Source: Sphingomonas immobilis
GTDB lineage: Bacteria > Pseudomonadota > Alphaproteobacteria > Sphingomonadales > Sphingomonadaceae
NCBI RefSeq assembly: GCF_030580995.1
Contig: NZ_JAUQSZ010000008.1
Coordinates: forward strand, 1 to 64,000
Direction of reading: 5' to 3'
DNA length: 64,000 nucleotides
This document shows positions 44,953-53,756 of the stretch, piece by piece. The position numbers were made by a program, and so were the translations under genes. Numbering within the stretch: the first letter of the stretch is position 1; each line of letters begins with the position of its first letter. The notes beneath the pieces were generated by a model. That model did no database searches. It worked only from the letters and a program-made list of their open reading frames with translations, and was not told the origin of the DNA.

Positions 44953-46074
44953 ATGTCGCGCCGGATGACCGACACCGCCGCCTTCACCCACGAACGCACC
45001 GGCGACGGGGATATCCTGCGCTTTTCCGGCAGCTTGTCGCTCGCGCGGATCGGCGACCTGCCCGATCGGCTGCGCACCTATGACGGCAATGTCGATACCG
45101 TCGACCTGAGCGGGGTCGAGCGGATCGACACCGTCGGCGCATGGCTGGTCCACCGCTTCGCCGCGGAGAAGGACGCCGCGATCGCGGGGCTCGACGCCGA
45201 CAGCGAGCATCTGCTGAAACAGGTGGAGGCGGCCGACCAGCCGGTCGCGATGCGCCCCGAACGCCCTGGCAGCATCGAACGCATCGTCGGCGAGGTCGGC
45301 GATGCGACCGTCATGGCGGGCAAGACGCTGATCGGCCTGCTCGGTTTCTTCGGCGCGACCGTCGTGGCGCTGTGGAACGTGACGATCCACCCCTCGCGCT
45401 TCCGTTTCAACGCGATGGTCCACAATTTCGAGGCGGTCGGCGTGACCGCGCTCGGCATCATCGGGCTGATGAGCTTCCTGATCGGCGTCGTCATCGCACA
45501 GCAGGGCGCGGTGCAGCTCCGCCAGTTCGGCGCGGAGGCGTTCACGATCAACCTGCTCGGGCGCATCACGCTGCGCGAGCTCGGCGTGCTGATGACCGCG
45601 ATCATGGTCGCGGGGCGATCGGGCTCCGCCTTCGCGGCGCAGCTCGGCACGATGAAGCTGACCGAGGAGATCGATGCGATGCGCACGATCGGCGTCTCGC
45701 CGATGGAGGCTTTGGTGCTGCCGCGCATCCTGACGGTCGTCATCATGATGCCGCTGCTGGGTTTCTTCGCGTCGATCTTCTCGATCATCGGCGGCGGCCT
45801 GCTGTGCTGGATCGCGCTCAACATCCCGCCCGTCACCTTCATCCAGCGCCTGCGCGAGGTGATCCCGATGACGGACCTGTACGTCGGCCTCATCAAGGCG
45901 CCGGTGTTCGGCCTCATCATCGGCATGGCGGGCTGTTTCCAGGGGATGCAGGTGGAGGGCGACGCCGAGCAGGTGGGCCTGCGCACCACATCCGCCGTGG
46001 TGCAGGCGATCTTCATGGTGATCGTGCTCGACGCCTTCTTCGCCGTGTTCTTCAGCTCGATCGGGTGGCTGTGA
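44953..46074 (+). CDS. mlaE: ABC lipid transporter permease with N-terminal STAS domain (MlaE)
   Basis: The permease of an Mla-type system that moves phospholipids between inner and outer membranes. The 373-residue protein has an N-terminal STAS domain (about 10-110; VDTVDLSGVERIDTVGAWLV), normally supplied by separate MlaB in E. coli. A MlaE domain of about five helices follows (GVVIAQQGAVQLRQFGAEAF; LRELGVLMTAIMVAGRSGSA). Its stop overlaps the GTG of the ATPase gene. The alphaproteobacterial operon order E-F-D-lipoprotein follows. Confidence 0.93.
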   Translation: MSRRMTDTAAFTHERTGDGDILRFSGSLSLARIGDLPDRLRTYDGNVDTVDLSGVERIDTVGAWLVHRFAAEKDAAIAGLDADSEHLLKQVEAADQPVAMRPERPGSIERIVGEVGDATVMAGKTLIGLLGFFGATVVALWNVTIHPSRFRFNAMVHNFEAVGVTALGIIGLMSFLIGVVIAQQGAVQLRQFGAEAFTINLLGRITLRELGVLMTAIMVAGRSGSAFAAQLGTMKLTEEIDAMRTIGVSPMEALVLPRILTVVIMMPLLGFFASIFSIIGGGLLCWIALNIPPVTFIQRLREVIPMTDLYVGLIKAPVFGLIIGMAGCFQGMQVEGDAEQVGLRTTSAVVQAIFMVIVLDAFFAVFFSSIGWL

Positions 46075-46907
46075 GCGCGGTCGGCATCGACGACGACGCG
46101 CCGGTCATCACCGTGCGCGGGCTGAAGAACAGCTTCGGCGACCAGATCGTGCATGACGGGCTCGATCTCGACGTGCGGCGCGGCGAGATCATCGGCGTGG
46201 TCGGCGGATCGGGCACCGGCAAGTCGGTGCTGATGCGATCGCTGATCGGCCTGCAGAAGCCCGATGCCGGCGAGGTTCTCGTGCTCGGCGAATCGACGGT
46301 CGACCGCGAGGAGACCGACATGATCGATCTCTCCAAGCGCTGGGGCGTGCTGTTCCAGGGCGGCGCGCTGTTCTCGACGCTGACGGTGGCGGAGAACGTG
46401 CAGGTTCCGCTCCGTGAGTTCTACCGCAGCCTGCCGCGCGCGCTGATGGACGAGGTCGCGGCGTACAAGGTGGTGATGACCGGCCTGCCCGCCGATGCCG
46501 GGCCGAAATTCCCGGCGCAGCTTTCGGGCGGCATGCGCAAGCGTGCGGGCCTGGCGCGCGCGCTGGCGCTCGATCCCGAGCTGCTATTCCTCGACGAGCC
46601 GACCGCCGGGCTCGATCCGATCGGGGCGGCCGCCTTCGACGAGCTGATCGCGTCGCTGCAGAAGACGCTGGGGCTGACGGTGTTCCTCATCACCCACGAT
46701 CTCGACACGCTCTACGCCATTTGCGACCGCGTCGCGGTGCTGGCCGACAAGAAGGTGATCGCGGTCGGCACGATCGACGAACTGCTCGCGCTCGACCATC
46801 CGTGGATCCAGGAATATTTCCGCGGTCCCCGCGGCCGCGCCGCCACCGCAACGATCGAACGCAACCAACACGAAAAAGCTGCCGAAACAGCAGGGGCCGA
46901 GAACTGA
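46071..46907 (+). CDS. mlaF: ABC lipid transporter ATPase (MlaF)
   Basis: The ATPase driving the Mla transporter. The 278-residue protein has Walker A GGSGTGKS (about 45-52), Q-loop LFQGGALFSTLT, signature LSGGMRKRAGLARAL, Walker B LLFLDEPTAGLDPIG and switch His in LITHDLD. The C-terminal extension (residues about 250-278) is charged. The start is GTG at 46071 (GTGA overlap with mlaE). The stop overlaps the mlaD ATG as TGATG. Confidence 0.95.
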   Translation: MSAVGIDDDAPVITVRGLKNSFGDQIVHDGLDLDVRRGEIIGVVGGSGTGKSVLMRSLIGLQKPDAGEVLVLGESTVDREETDMIDLSKRWGVLFQGGALFSTLTVAENVQVPLREFYRSLPRALMDEVAAYKVVMTGLPADAGPKFPAQLSGGMRKRAGLARALALDPELLFLDEPTAGLDPIGAAAFDELIASLQKTLGLTVFLITHDLDTLYAICDRVAVLADKKVIAVGTIDELLALDHPWIQEYFRGPRGRAATATIERNQHEKAAETAGAEN

Positions 46908-47869
46908 TGGAAACCCGTTCCAACCATGTCCTGGTCGGCAGCGTCGTGCTGATCCTGATCGCCGTCATGGCGCTGTTCCTCGTGTGGATCGCGCGCTGGG
47001 GTGCGGGCAGCGACAAGGAATACGATATCTTCTTCAAACAGTCGGTCGACGGGCTCGCCAAGGGTTCCGCCGTGCTGTTCTCCGGCGTGCCGTCCGGGCA
47101 GATCAAGGAGATTGCGCTCACGCCCGATCCGCAGTTCGTGCGCGTGCGCATCTCGGTCGGCCGCGACACGCCGATCCTGGTCGGCACCACCGCGACCATC
47201 CAGGGCAGCTTCACCGGCACGTCGACGATCCAGCTCGACGGCGCGCAGAAGGGTGCGCCGCCGATCGTCTGCCCCGAACAGAATCCGCTGGCCGATTGCC
47301 CCAACGGCGTGCCGACGATTCCCGCCAAGCAAGGCGGGCTCGGTGCGCTGCTCAATTCCGCGCCGAAGCTGCTCGAGCGTATCTCGACGCTGACCGAGCG
47401 GCTGAACGAGGTGCTGTCGGACAAGAACAAGGCGTCGATCACCGGCATCCTCGCCAACACCGACCGGCTGACCGGCGCGCTGGCCGATCGCGGACCCGAG
47501 ATCGCCGCGACGCTCGCCGAGACGCGCGTCGCCGTGCAGCAGGCGGGCGAGGCGGCGAAGCAGATCGGCACGCTCGCCAGTTCGACCAACAGCATGATCA
47601 ACGAGGATATCCGCCCGCAGACCAAGCACCTCGGCGAGACGATCGCGTCCGCCAAGAAGAGCATGGATACGCTCTCGGAAGTGCTCGAACAGGCCAAGCC
47701 CGGCGTGCAGAGCTTCTCGAAACAGACCCTGCCCGAGGTCGGCGCGCTCGTGCATGACCTGCGCGAGATGTCGCAGGCGCTGACCGGCGTCGCCGAGCGG
47801 CTCGACCGTGGCGGCGCGGGCTCGGTCCTCGGCCAGCCGCGCCTGCCCGACTACAAGGCCAGCAAGTGA
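46907..47869 (+). CDS. mlaD: MCE-domain lipid-binding protein (MlaD)
   Basis: MlaD-like proteins form a hexameric MCE ring in the periplasm that holds lipid. The 320-residue protein has one N-terminal anchor (VLVGSVVLILIAVMALFLVW) and an MCE domain at about 35-120 (YDIFFKQSVDGLAKGSAVLF; SGVPSGQIKEIAL). A long helical C-terminus follows (RISTLTERLNEVLSDKNKAS; KKSMDTLSEVLEQAKPGVQS) that is longer than E. coli MlaD and could form a tube. It is translationally coupled to mlaF. Confidence 0.94.
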   Translation: METRSNHVLVGSVVLILIAVMALFLVWIARWGAGSDKEYDIFFKQSVDGLAKGSAVLFSGVPSGQIKEIALTPDPQFVRVRISVGRDTPILVGTTATIQGSFTGTSTIQLDGAQKGAPPIVCPEQNPLADCPNGVPTIPAKQGGLGALLNSAPKLLERISTLTERLNEVLSDKNKASITGILANTDRLTGALADRGPEIAATLAETRVAVQQAGEAAKQIGTLASSTNSMINEDIRPQTKHLGETIASAKKSMDTLSEVLEQAKPGVQSFSKQTLPEVGALVHDLREMSQALTGVAERLDRGGAGSVLGQPRLPDYKASK

Positions 47870-47877
47870 GGTTCCTT

Positions 47878-48474
47878 ATGCGTCCTGTCCCCCTCCCCAT
47901 GCTCTCTTGGGCCGCGCTTCCCTTCGCGTTGTCGGGCTGCATCAGCCTCTCGCCGAAGCCGCCTGCACAATTGCTGACGCTGACGTCCAGCGCGCGCATC
48001 CCGGTCGGCGGCACGCAGAATTCGGCGTCGGCGGCGACGATCGTCATCCAGAACCCGCTGGCGGCGGCCTCGCTCTCGGGCGTGCGCGTGCCCGTACAGA
48101 TGGGCGAAACCGCGATCGCCTATGTCCCCAAGGCGCAGTGGGTCGAGCCGCCCAGCCGCCTGTTCCAGCGGATGCTGGCGGAGACCGTGGCCGCCAGGAC
48201 CGGCCGCGTCGTGCTGAGCAACCGCCAGTTCAACGCCGATCCGGGGGCTGCGCTGCAGGGCGAGCTCAAGAGCTTCGGCATCGATGCGGGGACGAAGGAG
48301 GCGGTCGTCGCCTATGACGGCGCGCTGACGCGGAAAGACCCGAGCGTGATCGAGAAGCGCCGCTTCGAAGCGCGCGTGCCGGTCGCGGCTATCGATGCGC
48401 TGGGCAGCAGCGCGGCGCTCAACCAGGCGGCGAACCAGGTCGCGGGGGAAGTTGCGGACTGGGTGGGGAAATAG
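47878..48474 (+). CDS. ABC-type transport auxiliary lipoprotein (PqiC/DUF330-like)
   Basis: A 198-residue lipoprotein (lipobox LSGC in PFALSGCISLSPKPP) with an ABC_trans_aux domain. Matching segments are IVIQNPLAAASLSGVRVPVQ, YVPKAQWVEPPSRLFQRML and a C-terminal LNQAANQVAGEVADWVG. Such lipoproteins sit in the outer membrane and partner MCE systems. The ATG at 47878 follows GTGAGG; an in-frame GTG at 47866 overlapping the mlaD stop is an alternative. It ends the operon and is followed by four hairpins. Confidence 0.9.
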   Translation: MRPVPLPMLSWAALPFALSGCISLSPKPPAQLLTLTSSARIPVGGTQNSASAATIVIQNPLAAASLSGVRVPVQMGETAIAYVPKAQWVEPPSRLFQRMLAETVAARTGRVVLSNRQFNADPGAALQGELKSFGIDAGTKEAVVAYDGALTRKDPSVIEKRRFEARVPVAAIDALGSSAALNQAANQVAGEVADWVGK

Positions 48475-48483
48475 GGAGCGAGG

Positions 48484-48587
48484 CGCGTAGCGCAGCTACG
48501 CGGCGCTTGCGCCATCGGCGCAACGCGAACCCCCGGCCGGCGCGGGCTTCAGCCCGCGTCCGACGTCATGGGATTTACTCCCATGAC
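48484..48587. repeat. Four consecutive perfect hairpins downstream of the mla operon
   Basis: CGCGTAGC/GCTACGCG (48484-48502), TTGCGCC/GGCGCAA (48507-48523), CGCGGGCT/AGCCCGCG (48541-48558) and GTCATGGGA/TCCCATGAC (48565-48587) follow one another after the last mla gene (stop 48474). The last has a 5-nt loop and a 9-bp stem. None has a clear U-run, so a terminator role is uncertain. They may be an mRNA-stabilising block or clustered repeats. Confidence 0.65.
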
Positions 48588-48638
48588 GGCAAGTGTGGAA
48601 CGCAGTCTACTTTCATCTGACAGTCTCTTGGGGTTCAA

Positions 48639-49145
48639 ATGATCCAAACGCCGCTAGCTGAGGTTCGAACGCAGCCGTGCATTCAGGCCTTTGGGGATGC
48701 GATCCAAGGCCTTGACGCCTCTTTCCGTAGCTTGCTGGCATGCGATCCAATTACTTTCGATACTCGCCCTCGCAACCTCCCTGTCGAAGTCGTCTATCTT
48801 TTCTCAAATGGCGACCGCCCGATATATGTCGGCAGAAGCAACAATTTCAGGCAGAGGCTCGGCAATCATTGCCGAAACAGTTCTCAAACCAATCAAGCCT
48901 CTTTGGCCTTTCGACTTGCTTGCGAGGAGATGCAGCATGTACGCACGAAATATCAGCGAGGTTCGTCGGCCGCCAACATACTGAAAGACGTTCCAGGATT
49001 ATTCGAGGCTTTCAATCGCATGAAGCTGCAAATGCGCTCAATGGAGATTCGCTACGTCGCAGAGCCTGACCAAGTTCGACAAGGGCTTTTGGAAATGTAT
49101 GCCGCTCTGGCGCTGGGTACCAAACACGATTTCGGAACGCACTGA
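48639..49145 (+). CDS. Stand-alone GIY-YIG nuclease-domain protein
   Basis: A 168-residue protein with a GIY-YIG-like domain at about residues 49-160. VVYLFSNG and PIYVGRSNNFRQRLGNH supply the two conserved Tyr motifs and the catalytic Arg. A C-terminal helix LLEMYAALALGT supplies the expected Glu at about 154, followed by KHDFGTH. No DNA-binding or partner domain is attached. The third codon positions are distinctly less G/C-rich than in neighbouring genes, consistent with transfer. The biological role (repair, restriction or mobile) cannot be told. Confidence 0.72.
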   Translation: MIQTPLAEVRTQPCIQAFGDAIQGLDASFRSLLACDPITFDTRPRNLPVEVVYLFSNGDRPIYVGRSNNFRQRLGNHCRNSSQTNQASLAFRLACEEMQHVRTKYQRGSSAANILKDVPGLFEAFNRMKLQMRSMEIRYVAEPDQVRQGLLEMYAALALGTKHDFGTH

Positions 49146-49231
49146 ACACATCGCTACGAGAACTCGGTGTGGAATGATGTCGCCGCGAGGCCGGGATTTG
49201 AGCCGCTGGCCGCATCACCCGGCGGCACGTT

Positions 49232-49258
49232 GGACCCCGGCACAAGGCCGGGGTGACG
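49232..49258. repeat. Single unit of palindromic repeat family A
   Basis: GGACCCCGGCACAAGGCCGG continues GGTGACG, matching the right-hand unit of the inverted pairs, but no partner unit is seen within 100 nt. It lies 13 nt beyond the cyclophilin stop (49271, minus strand) and could be its 3' hairpin. Confidence 0.75.
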
Positions 49259-49270
49259 ACAGGGCTGCGA

Positions 49271-50137
49271 TCAAGGCACCTTCCGCACCGGCACCGGCAG
49301 GTTGCACAGGTCGGCCGCGCCGCTCGGCACATCGAAGAACGGCGGGCCGCGATTGGCGCGCGCCTCGAGGATCTTGGGAAACTCCTTCGCGGAGGGTTTG
49401 AAATACTGGAAGCGCGGCTGCTCGGCGGCGGGCAGATCGCTGGCGATGGCGATGCGCTTGATCGGGATGAACTGCTTGGGATCCTCGTACAGGCCGAGCC
49501 CCCCGCCCGTCCCGCGCGGCCGGGCCGACAATGCGCCCATGCCGTCGATCACCCGGCCGACGACGGCGATGTTGCGGTCGAGGTGGCGCGGCGCGTGGCC
49601 GATCACGGTGTAGAGATCCGCGCCCGTCCCCACGCTCGGCGCGAGATCGCGCGCGACGCCGACCGCGCCGTAGCAATGCGGCAGCCACTGGCGCTTGCCG
49701 TCCCCCGCCACAGCCCAGCCGCTCGCCGTGAAGCCGGTGACGGCGGCATAGGCATCCTTGTACGGGTTGCGGACCGCCGCCTTGGGCACCCATTCGTATT
49801 CGGCGGGCGGCTGCACGACGATGCCGGCGGGCGGCGCCTTGTCCTCGCCCCCGCCCCACTGCGTGACGTAATTGTCCTGCACGCGGTAGATGGTGGCGGT
49901 CGACCAGAAGCCGCTGCGCGCGATCTTGCGGATGTTGGCGACATGGACGGGCGCGAAATCGGGCGCGAGCCAGATCACCACGCGCTGCCCGTCGGCGAAA
50001 TCCATGACGAGCAGATCCTCTGCCGCGATCGCGCCCCAGGACGATGCCGGCGCGGCCTCGGCGATCTGCCCGGCGGTCGGTTTGGCGGGCTTTTCGGGCG
50101 CGGCGGCGAGCGCCAGCAGGAGCGGGATCAGCATCAT
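49271..50137 (-). CDS. Exported cyclophilin-type peptidyl-prolyl isomerase
   Basis: A 288-residue protein with a short signal peptide (MMLIPLLLALAAA) and a cyclophilin domain (about 40-250). VVIWLAPDFAPVHVANIRKI, the active-site Arg in ATIYRVQDNYVTQWGGG, and HCYGAVGVARD are present. The loop is modified relative to FHRVIxxFMxQGG, so activity may be reduced, but Arg and Gln remain. It probably folds periplasmic or outer-membrane proteins. It lies convergent with the GIY-YIG gene and divergent from tRNA-Ser. Confidence 0.87.
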   Translation of the reverse strand: MMLIPLLLALAAAPEKPAKPTAGQIAEAAPASSWGAIAAEDLLVMDFADGQRVVIWLAPDFAPVHVANIRKIARSGFWSTATIYRVQDNYVTQWGGGEDKAPPAGIVVQPPAEYEWVPKAAVRNPYKDAYAAVTGFTASGWAVAGDGKRQWLPHCYGAVGVARDLAPSVGTGADLYTVIGHAPRHLDRNIAVVGRVIDGMGALSARPRGTGGGLGLYEDPKQFIPIKRIAIASDLPAAEQPRFQYFKPSAKEFPKILEARANRGPPFFDVPSGAADLCNLPVPVRKVP

Positions 50138-50234
50138 GCTCGGGAACGTCGCACGGGAATCGGCGGCGAGGCAATCCCGCGACGCTTGCGAAGCCGCCCG
50201 CGAGTCTCTAGGGCCACGCCTTCCCGGGGAATGC

Positions 50235-50325
50235 GGAGCGGTGGCCGAGTGGTCGAAGGCGCTCGCCTGGAAAGTGAGTATACGTCAAAAGCGTATCGAG
50301 GGTTCGAATCCCTCCCGCTCCGCCA
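50235..50325 (+). tRNA. tRNA-Ser (anticodon GGA)
   Basis: The acceptor stem GGAGCGG (50235-50241) pairs with CCGCTCC (50315-50321), followed by discriminator G and an encoded CCA (50323-50325). The anticodon arm CTCGC-CTGGAAA-GTGAG reads anticodon GGA. A long variable arm (TATACGTCAAAAGCGTA) marks a class II serine tRNA, and GGTTCGAATCC is the T-arm. The length is 91 nt including CCA. It reads UCC and UCU codons. Confidence 0.97.
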
Positions 50326-50356
50326 CCCCGGTCCCTCGAATACGACGGCCCCCGGC

Positions 50357-51607
50357 CTATTCCGCGATCAGGTCGCGGTATTTCCGGAACTCGAGCTTGG
50401 CGATGGTGCGGCGGTGGACCTCGTCCGGCCCGTCCGCCAGCCGCAGTGTGCGCTGCGAGGCGTAGGACGCGGCGAGGTGGCTGACCTGGGAGACGCCGCC
50501 GCCGCCGAATGCCTGGATCGCATTGTCGATGACGCGCACCGCGGTATTGGGTGCGGCGACCTTGATCATCGCGATCTCGGTACGCGCGGCGCGGTTGCCC
50601 TCGCGGTCCATCAGGTCGGCCGCCTTCAGGCATAGAAGGCGCGTCATCTCGATGTCGATGCGGGCCTGCGCGACGCGCTCCTCCCACACGGAATGTTCGT
50701 GGATGCGCTTGCCGAAGGCGACGCGCGTCATCAGCCGCCGCACCATTTCCTCCAGCGCGCGCTCCGATGCGCCGATCGAGCGCATCGCGTGATGGATGCG
50801 ACCGGGCCCGAGCCGCCCCTGCGCGATCTCGAACCCCCGCCCCTCGCCCAGCAGCATGTTGCCGGCGGGCACGCGCACCTTGTCGAGCAGCACCTGACCA
50901 TGCCCCTCTGGCGCGTGATCGTAGCCGAACACGGTCAGCATCTTCTCCACCGTGAGGCCGGGCGCGTCGGCGGGCACGAGGATCATCGATTGCTGCGCAT
51001 GCGCGGCCGCGCCGGGATCGGTCTTGCCCATCACGATCGCGATCTTCACGCGCGGATCGCCCATGCCCGATGACCACCATTTCCGCCCGTCGACGACATA
51101 GTCGTCGCCGTCGCGCACGATCGACGTCTCGATATTCGTCGCGTCCGACGAGGCGACGGCGGGTTCGGTCATCAGGAAGGTCGAGCGGATCTCGCCGTCC
51201 ATCAGCGGCTTCAGCCATGCCGCCTGCTGGTCCGCATTGGCGTAGCGCGTCAGCACTTCCATATTGCCGGTGTCGGGCGGGGAGCAGTTGAACAGCTCGG
51301 ACGCCCATTTCACCTTGCCCATTTCCTCGGCGCACAGCGCATATTCGAGGTTGGTGAGGCCCGGCGATTCGAACCGGAAGTCCGGGTTGAGCGGCGCGTG
51401 CCCCTGCAAGGGCGGCATGAACAGGTTCCATAGCCCCTGCGCCTTGGCCTTGGCCTTCAGTTCCTCGACGAGCGGAAGCTCCTTCCAGCGCGCGCCCTCC
51501 TCGACCTCGCGCTCATAGCGTTCTTCATTGGGGAAGACGTGCGCGTCCATGAACGCCTTGACCCGGTCACGCCAATGCACCTGCGTTTGCGAAAGGCTGA
51601 AATCCAT
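50357..51607 (-). CDS. Acyl-CoA dehydrogenase, ACAD10/11-like
   Basis: A 416-residue flavin dehydrogenase. The N-terminal helical domain has [20 protein letters not shown], the middle domain [20 protein letters not shown] with [10 protein letters not shown], and the C-terminal domain [30 protein letters not shown] and [11 protein letters not shown]. These match the ACAD10/11 subgroup, which acts on long or branched and 4-hydroxyacyl-derived CoA esters. It is the last gene of a minus-strand operon, 27 nt after the kinase gene that in animals is fused to the same dehydrogenase. Confidence 0.92.
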   Translation of the reverse strand: MDFSLSQTQVHWRDRVKAFMDAHVFPNEERYEREVEEGARWKELPLVEELKAKAKAQGLWNLFMPPLQGHAPLNPDFRFESPGLTNLEYALCAEEMGKVKWASELFNCSPPDTGNMEVLTRYANADQQAAWLKPLMDGEIRSTFLMTEPAVASSDATNIETSIVRDGDDYVVDGRKWWSSGMGDPRVKIAIVMGKTDPGAAAHAQQSMILVPADAPGLTVEKMLTVFGYDHAPEGHGQVLLDKVRVPAGNMLLGEGRGFEIAQGRLGPGRIHHAMRSIGASERALEEMVRRLMTRVAFGKRIHEHSVWEERVAQARIDIEMTRLLCLKAADLMDREGNRAARTEIAMIKVAAPNTAVRVIDNAIQAFGGGGVSQVSHLAASYASQRTLRLADGPDEVHRRTIAKLEFRKYRDLIAE

Positions 51608-51634
51608 CTTGGTCTCTCCTGAAATCGATCTGGT

Positions 51635-52723
51635 TCAATCGCCGCGCATCGATCGCTCGGCCTGATCCCAGGCGGCTTGCGCGAGCGCCGGCAGACGCTT
51701 GATCTGAAGGTGCGCGTGCGCGGACGAGGCGTTGCCGCGCAGCACGCGACCGTGGATGCCGTGCAGGATCGCCGCCAGCCGGAACATATTGAAAGCTATG
51801 TAATAACTGAGATCCGGCAGCCCGCCGCGGCCGGTGCGCCGGCAATAGGCCGCGACATAGTCCGCTTCGCTCGGCAGGCCGCGCGCGGCCGGATCGGGCG
51901 CCACCACAGCATTGGCGAGGCCCTCGGGCATTCGGTACATCATGACGTTATAGGCGAAATCGGCGGCGGGATTGCCGAGCGTCGACAATTCCCAATCCAG
52001 CACCGCGATGACGCGGGGTTCGACCGGATGGAAGATCATGTTGTCGGGCTTGAAATCGCCGTGGACGATCGCGCGCGCGTCTTCCGCGGGCATGTGCGCG
52101 GGGAGCCATTCGATCAGGCGGTCCATCGTCTCATACCGGCCGGCATCGGCATCGGCGAGATATTGCTGCGAGAAGCGCGCGATCTGGCGCTCGACGTAGT
52201 TGCCGGGCCGGCCGAAATCGTCCAGCCCGGCCGCCGCGTAGTCGACCTGGTGCAGCCGCGCCATCGTCTCGTTCATCGAATCGAAGCAGGCGGCGCGCTC
52301 GGCGGGTGGAAGCTCGGGCAGGTTCGCATCCCAGAAGATGCGTCCCTCGACCATTTCCATCACGTAGAACCAACTGCCGATCACGCTGTCATCGGTGCAT
52401 AGGCCGATCGTGCGCGGCACCGGAAATCCGGTCTCCGCCAGCGCCGAGAGCACGCGATATTCGCGGTCGACAGCATGCGCGGAGCGGTGAATCTCGCCGG
52501 CGGGTTTGCGGCGCATGACGTAGGCGCGCCCGTCGAGGCTGAGCTTGAACGTCGGGTTGGACTGGCCGCCCTTGAATTGCTCGACCACGAGCGGCCCGCG
52601 AAACGACGGCAGTTGCGCGCGCAGCCAGTCCGCCAGCCGCGCTTCGTCGAACTGATGGCCGCTGCGCACGGCGCCTGCGCCACTGGTCTGGATTTGCGTC
52701 GCCTCCGCCGGTTCTTCGCTCAC
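51635..52723 (-). CDS. ACAD11-like phosphotransferase (hydroxyacyl-CoA kinase candidate)
   Basis: A 362-residue aminoglycoside-phosphotransferase-fold kinase. The nucleotide loop is GQSNPTFKLSLDGRAYVMRR, and PAGEIHRSAHAVDREYRVLS is the pattern typical of ACAD10/11 N-terminal domains. The catalytic loop is IVHGDFKPDNMIF and the metal Asp is in AVLDWELSTLGNPAADF. In animals this domain phosphorylates 4-hydroxyacyl-CoAs before dehydrogenase-assisted elimination; the same role here is inferred from the adjacent ACAD. The GTG at 52723 follows AGGACGAGG and was chosen over an upstream extension of low-complexity Arg-rich sequence. Confidence 0.88.
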   Translation of the reverse strand: MSEEPAEATQIQTSGAGAVRSGHQFDEARLADWLRAQLPSFRGPLVVEQFKGGQSNPTFKLSLDGRAYVMRRKPAGEIHRSAHAVDREYRVLSALAETGFPVPRTIGLCTDDSVIGSWFYVMEMVEGRIFWDANLPELPPAERAACFDSMNETMARLHQVDYAAAGLDDFGRPGNYVERQIARFSQQYLADADAGRYETMDRLIEWLPAHMPAEDARAIVHGDFKPDNMIFHPVEPRVIAVLDWELSTLGNPAADFAYNVMMYRMPEGLANAVVAPDPAARGLPSEADYVAAYCRRTGRGGLPDLSYYIAFNMFRLAAILHGIHGRVLRGNASSAHAHLQIKRLPALAQAAWDQAERSMRGD

Positions 52724-52760
52724 ATCCTCGTCCTCATCCTGTCGCCGAAGCGAACCGCGC

Positions 52761-53666
52761 TCATGCCGTGAAGCTCTGCTCCTCCCACCAAGGGTAGGGT
52801 TCGGGCATGTCGTTGCCGACCGTGTTCGGATAGTGCGGCGGGCGCTTCTCCAGGAAGGCGGTGACGCCCTCCTTCGCATCGGCGGCGCGGCCGCGCGCAT
52901 AGATCAGCTTGCTGTCGAGGCGGTGCGCCTCCATCGGCGTCGCCTGGCTCAACCCGCGCCACATCATCTGCCGGGTCAGCGCGACCGAAACGGGTGCGGC
53001 ATTGTCCGCGATCTCGCGCGCCATCGCCTGACCGATGCCGAGCAGATCCTCGGCAGGATGGATCGAACGGATCAGGCCGCCCTCCTTCGCCTCCTCCGCA
53101 GAGAAAATCCGGCCAGAGGTACACCATTCCAGCGCACGGCTGATGCCGACCACGCGCGGCAGGAACCAGGACGAGGCCGCCTCCGGCACGATGCCGCGAC
53201 GCGAAAAGACGAAACCGAAGCGCGCGGTGTCGGCGGCGATCCGCACGTCCATCGGCAAGGTCATGGTCACGCCGATGCCGATCGCGGGGCCGTTGATGAC
53301 GCCGATCACCGGCTTCAGGCTCTGGTATATGCGCATCGACACGCGCCCGCCGTTGTCGCGGATCGAGGGATGCGCATAGTCGACGCTGCCATCGGCGCGG
53401 ACCGGAGAGCCTTCGCCGTTCTGCCGGTCGGGGCGGTTGGCGTAGTCGAAGGTCGCGCTGCCGGCGGAAAGGTCGGCGCCGGCGCAGAAGGCGCGCCCGG
53501 CACCGGTCACGATGATGGCTGCTACGTCGTCATCGGCGTCGGCACAGTCGAAGGCATGGATCAACTCTTCGCACATCGTCGTGGTGAAGGCGTTGAGCCG
53601 TTCGGGGCGGTTGAGCGTGATGGTCAGCACGCGCGCATCAATGTCGTAGCCGATCGTCTCGTACAT
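52761..53666 (-). CDS. Enoyl-CoA hydratase/isomerase family protein
   Basis: A 301-residue crotonase-fold protein (MYETIGYDIDARVLTITLNR; AIIVTGAGRAFCAGADLSAG; GVINGPAIGIGVTMTLPMDV). The catalytic-region Glu in RRGIVPEAASSWFLPR is present, while the second Glu of classic hydratases is not obvious, so hydratase versus isomerase is open. The ATG at 53666 follows GAGGA; a start 18 codons upstream at 53720 is possible. It is the first gene of the operon hydratase-kinase-dehydrogenase. Its promoter region carries two CCATTTAAATGG-like sites. Confidence 0.9.
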   Translation of the reverse strand: MYETIGYDIDARVLTITLNRPERLNAFTTTMCEELIHAFDCADADDDVAAIIVTGAGRAFCAGADLSAGSATFDYANRPDRQNGEGSPVRADGSVDYAHPSIRDNGGRVSMRIYQSLKPVIGVINGPAIGIGVTMTLPMDVRIAADTARFGFVFSRRGIVPEAASSWFLPRVVGISRALEWCTSGRIFSAEEAKEGGLIRSIHPAEDLLGIGQAMAREIADNAAPVSVALTRQMMWRGLSQATPMEAHRLDSKLIYARGRAADAKEGVTAFLEKRPPHYPNTVGNDMPEPYPWWEEQSFTA

Positions 53667-53756
53667 ACGGGCATCCTCGCCGAGCGGCGCGCCTCGCCGG
53701 CGCGCCTTCCGGTCGCTCATGAACACCAAATCGGATAGCGTCAATCGTCGGGCCGC

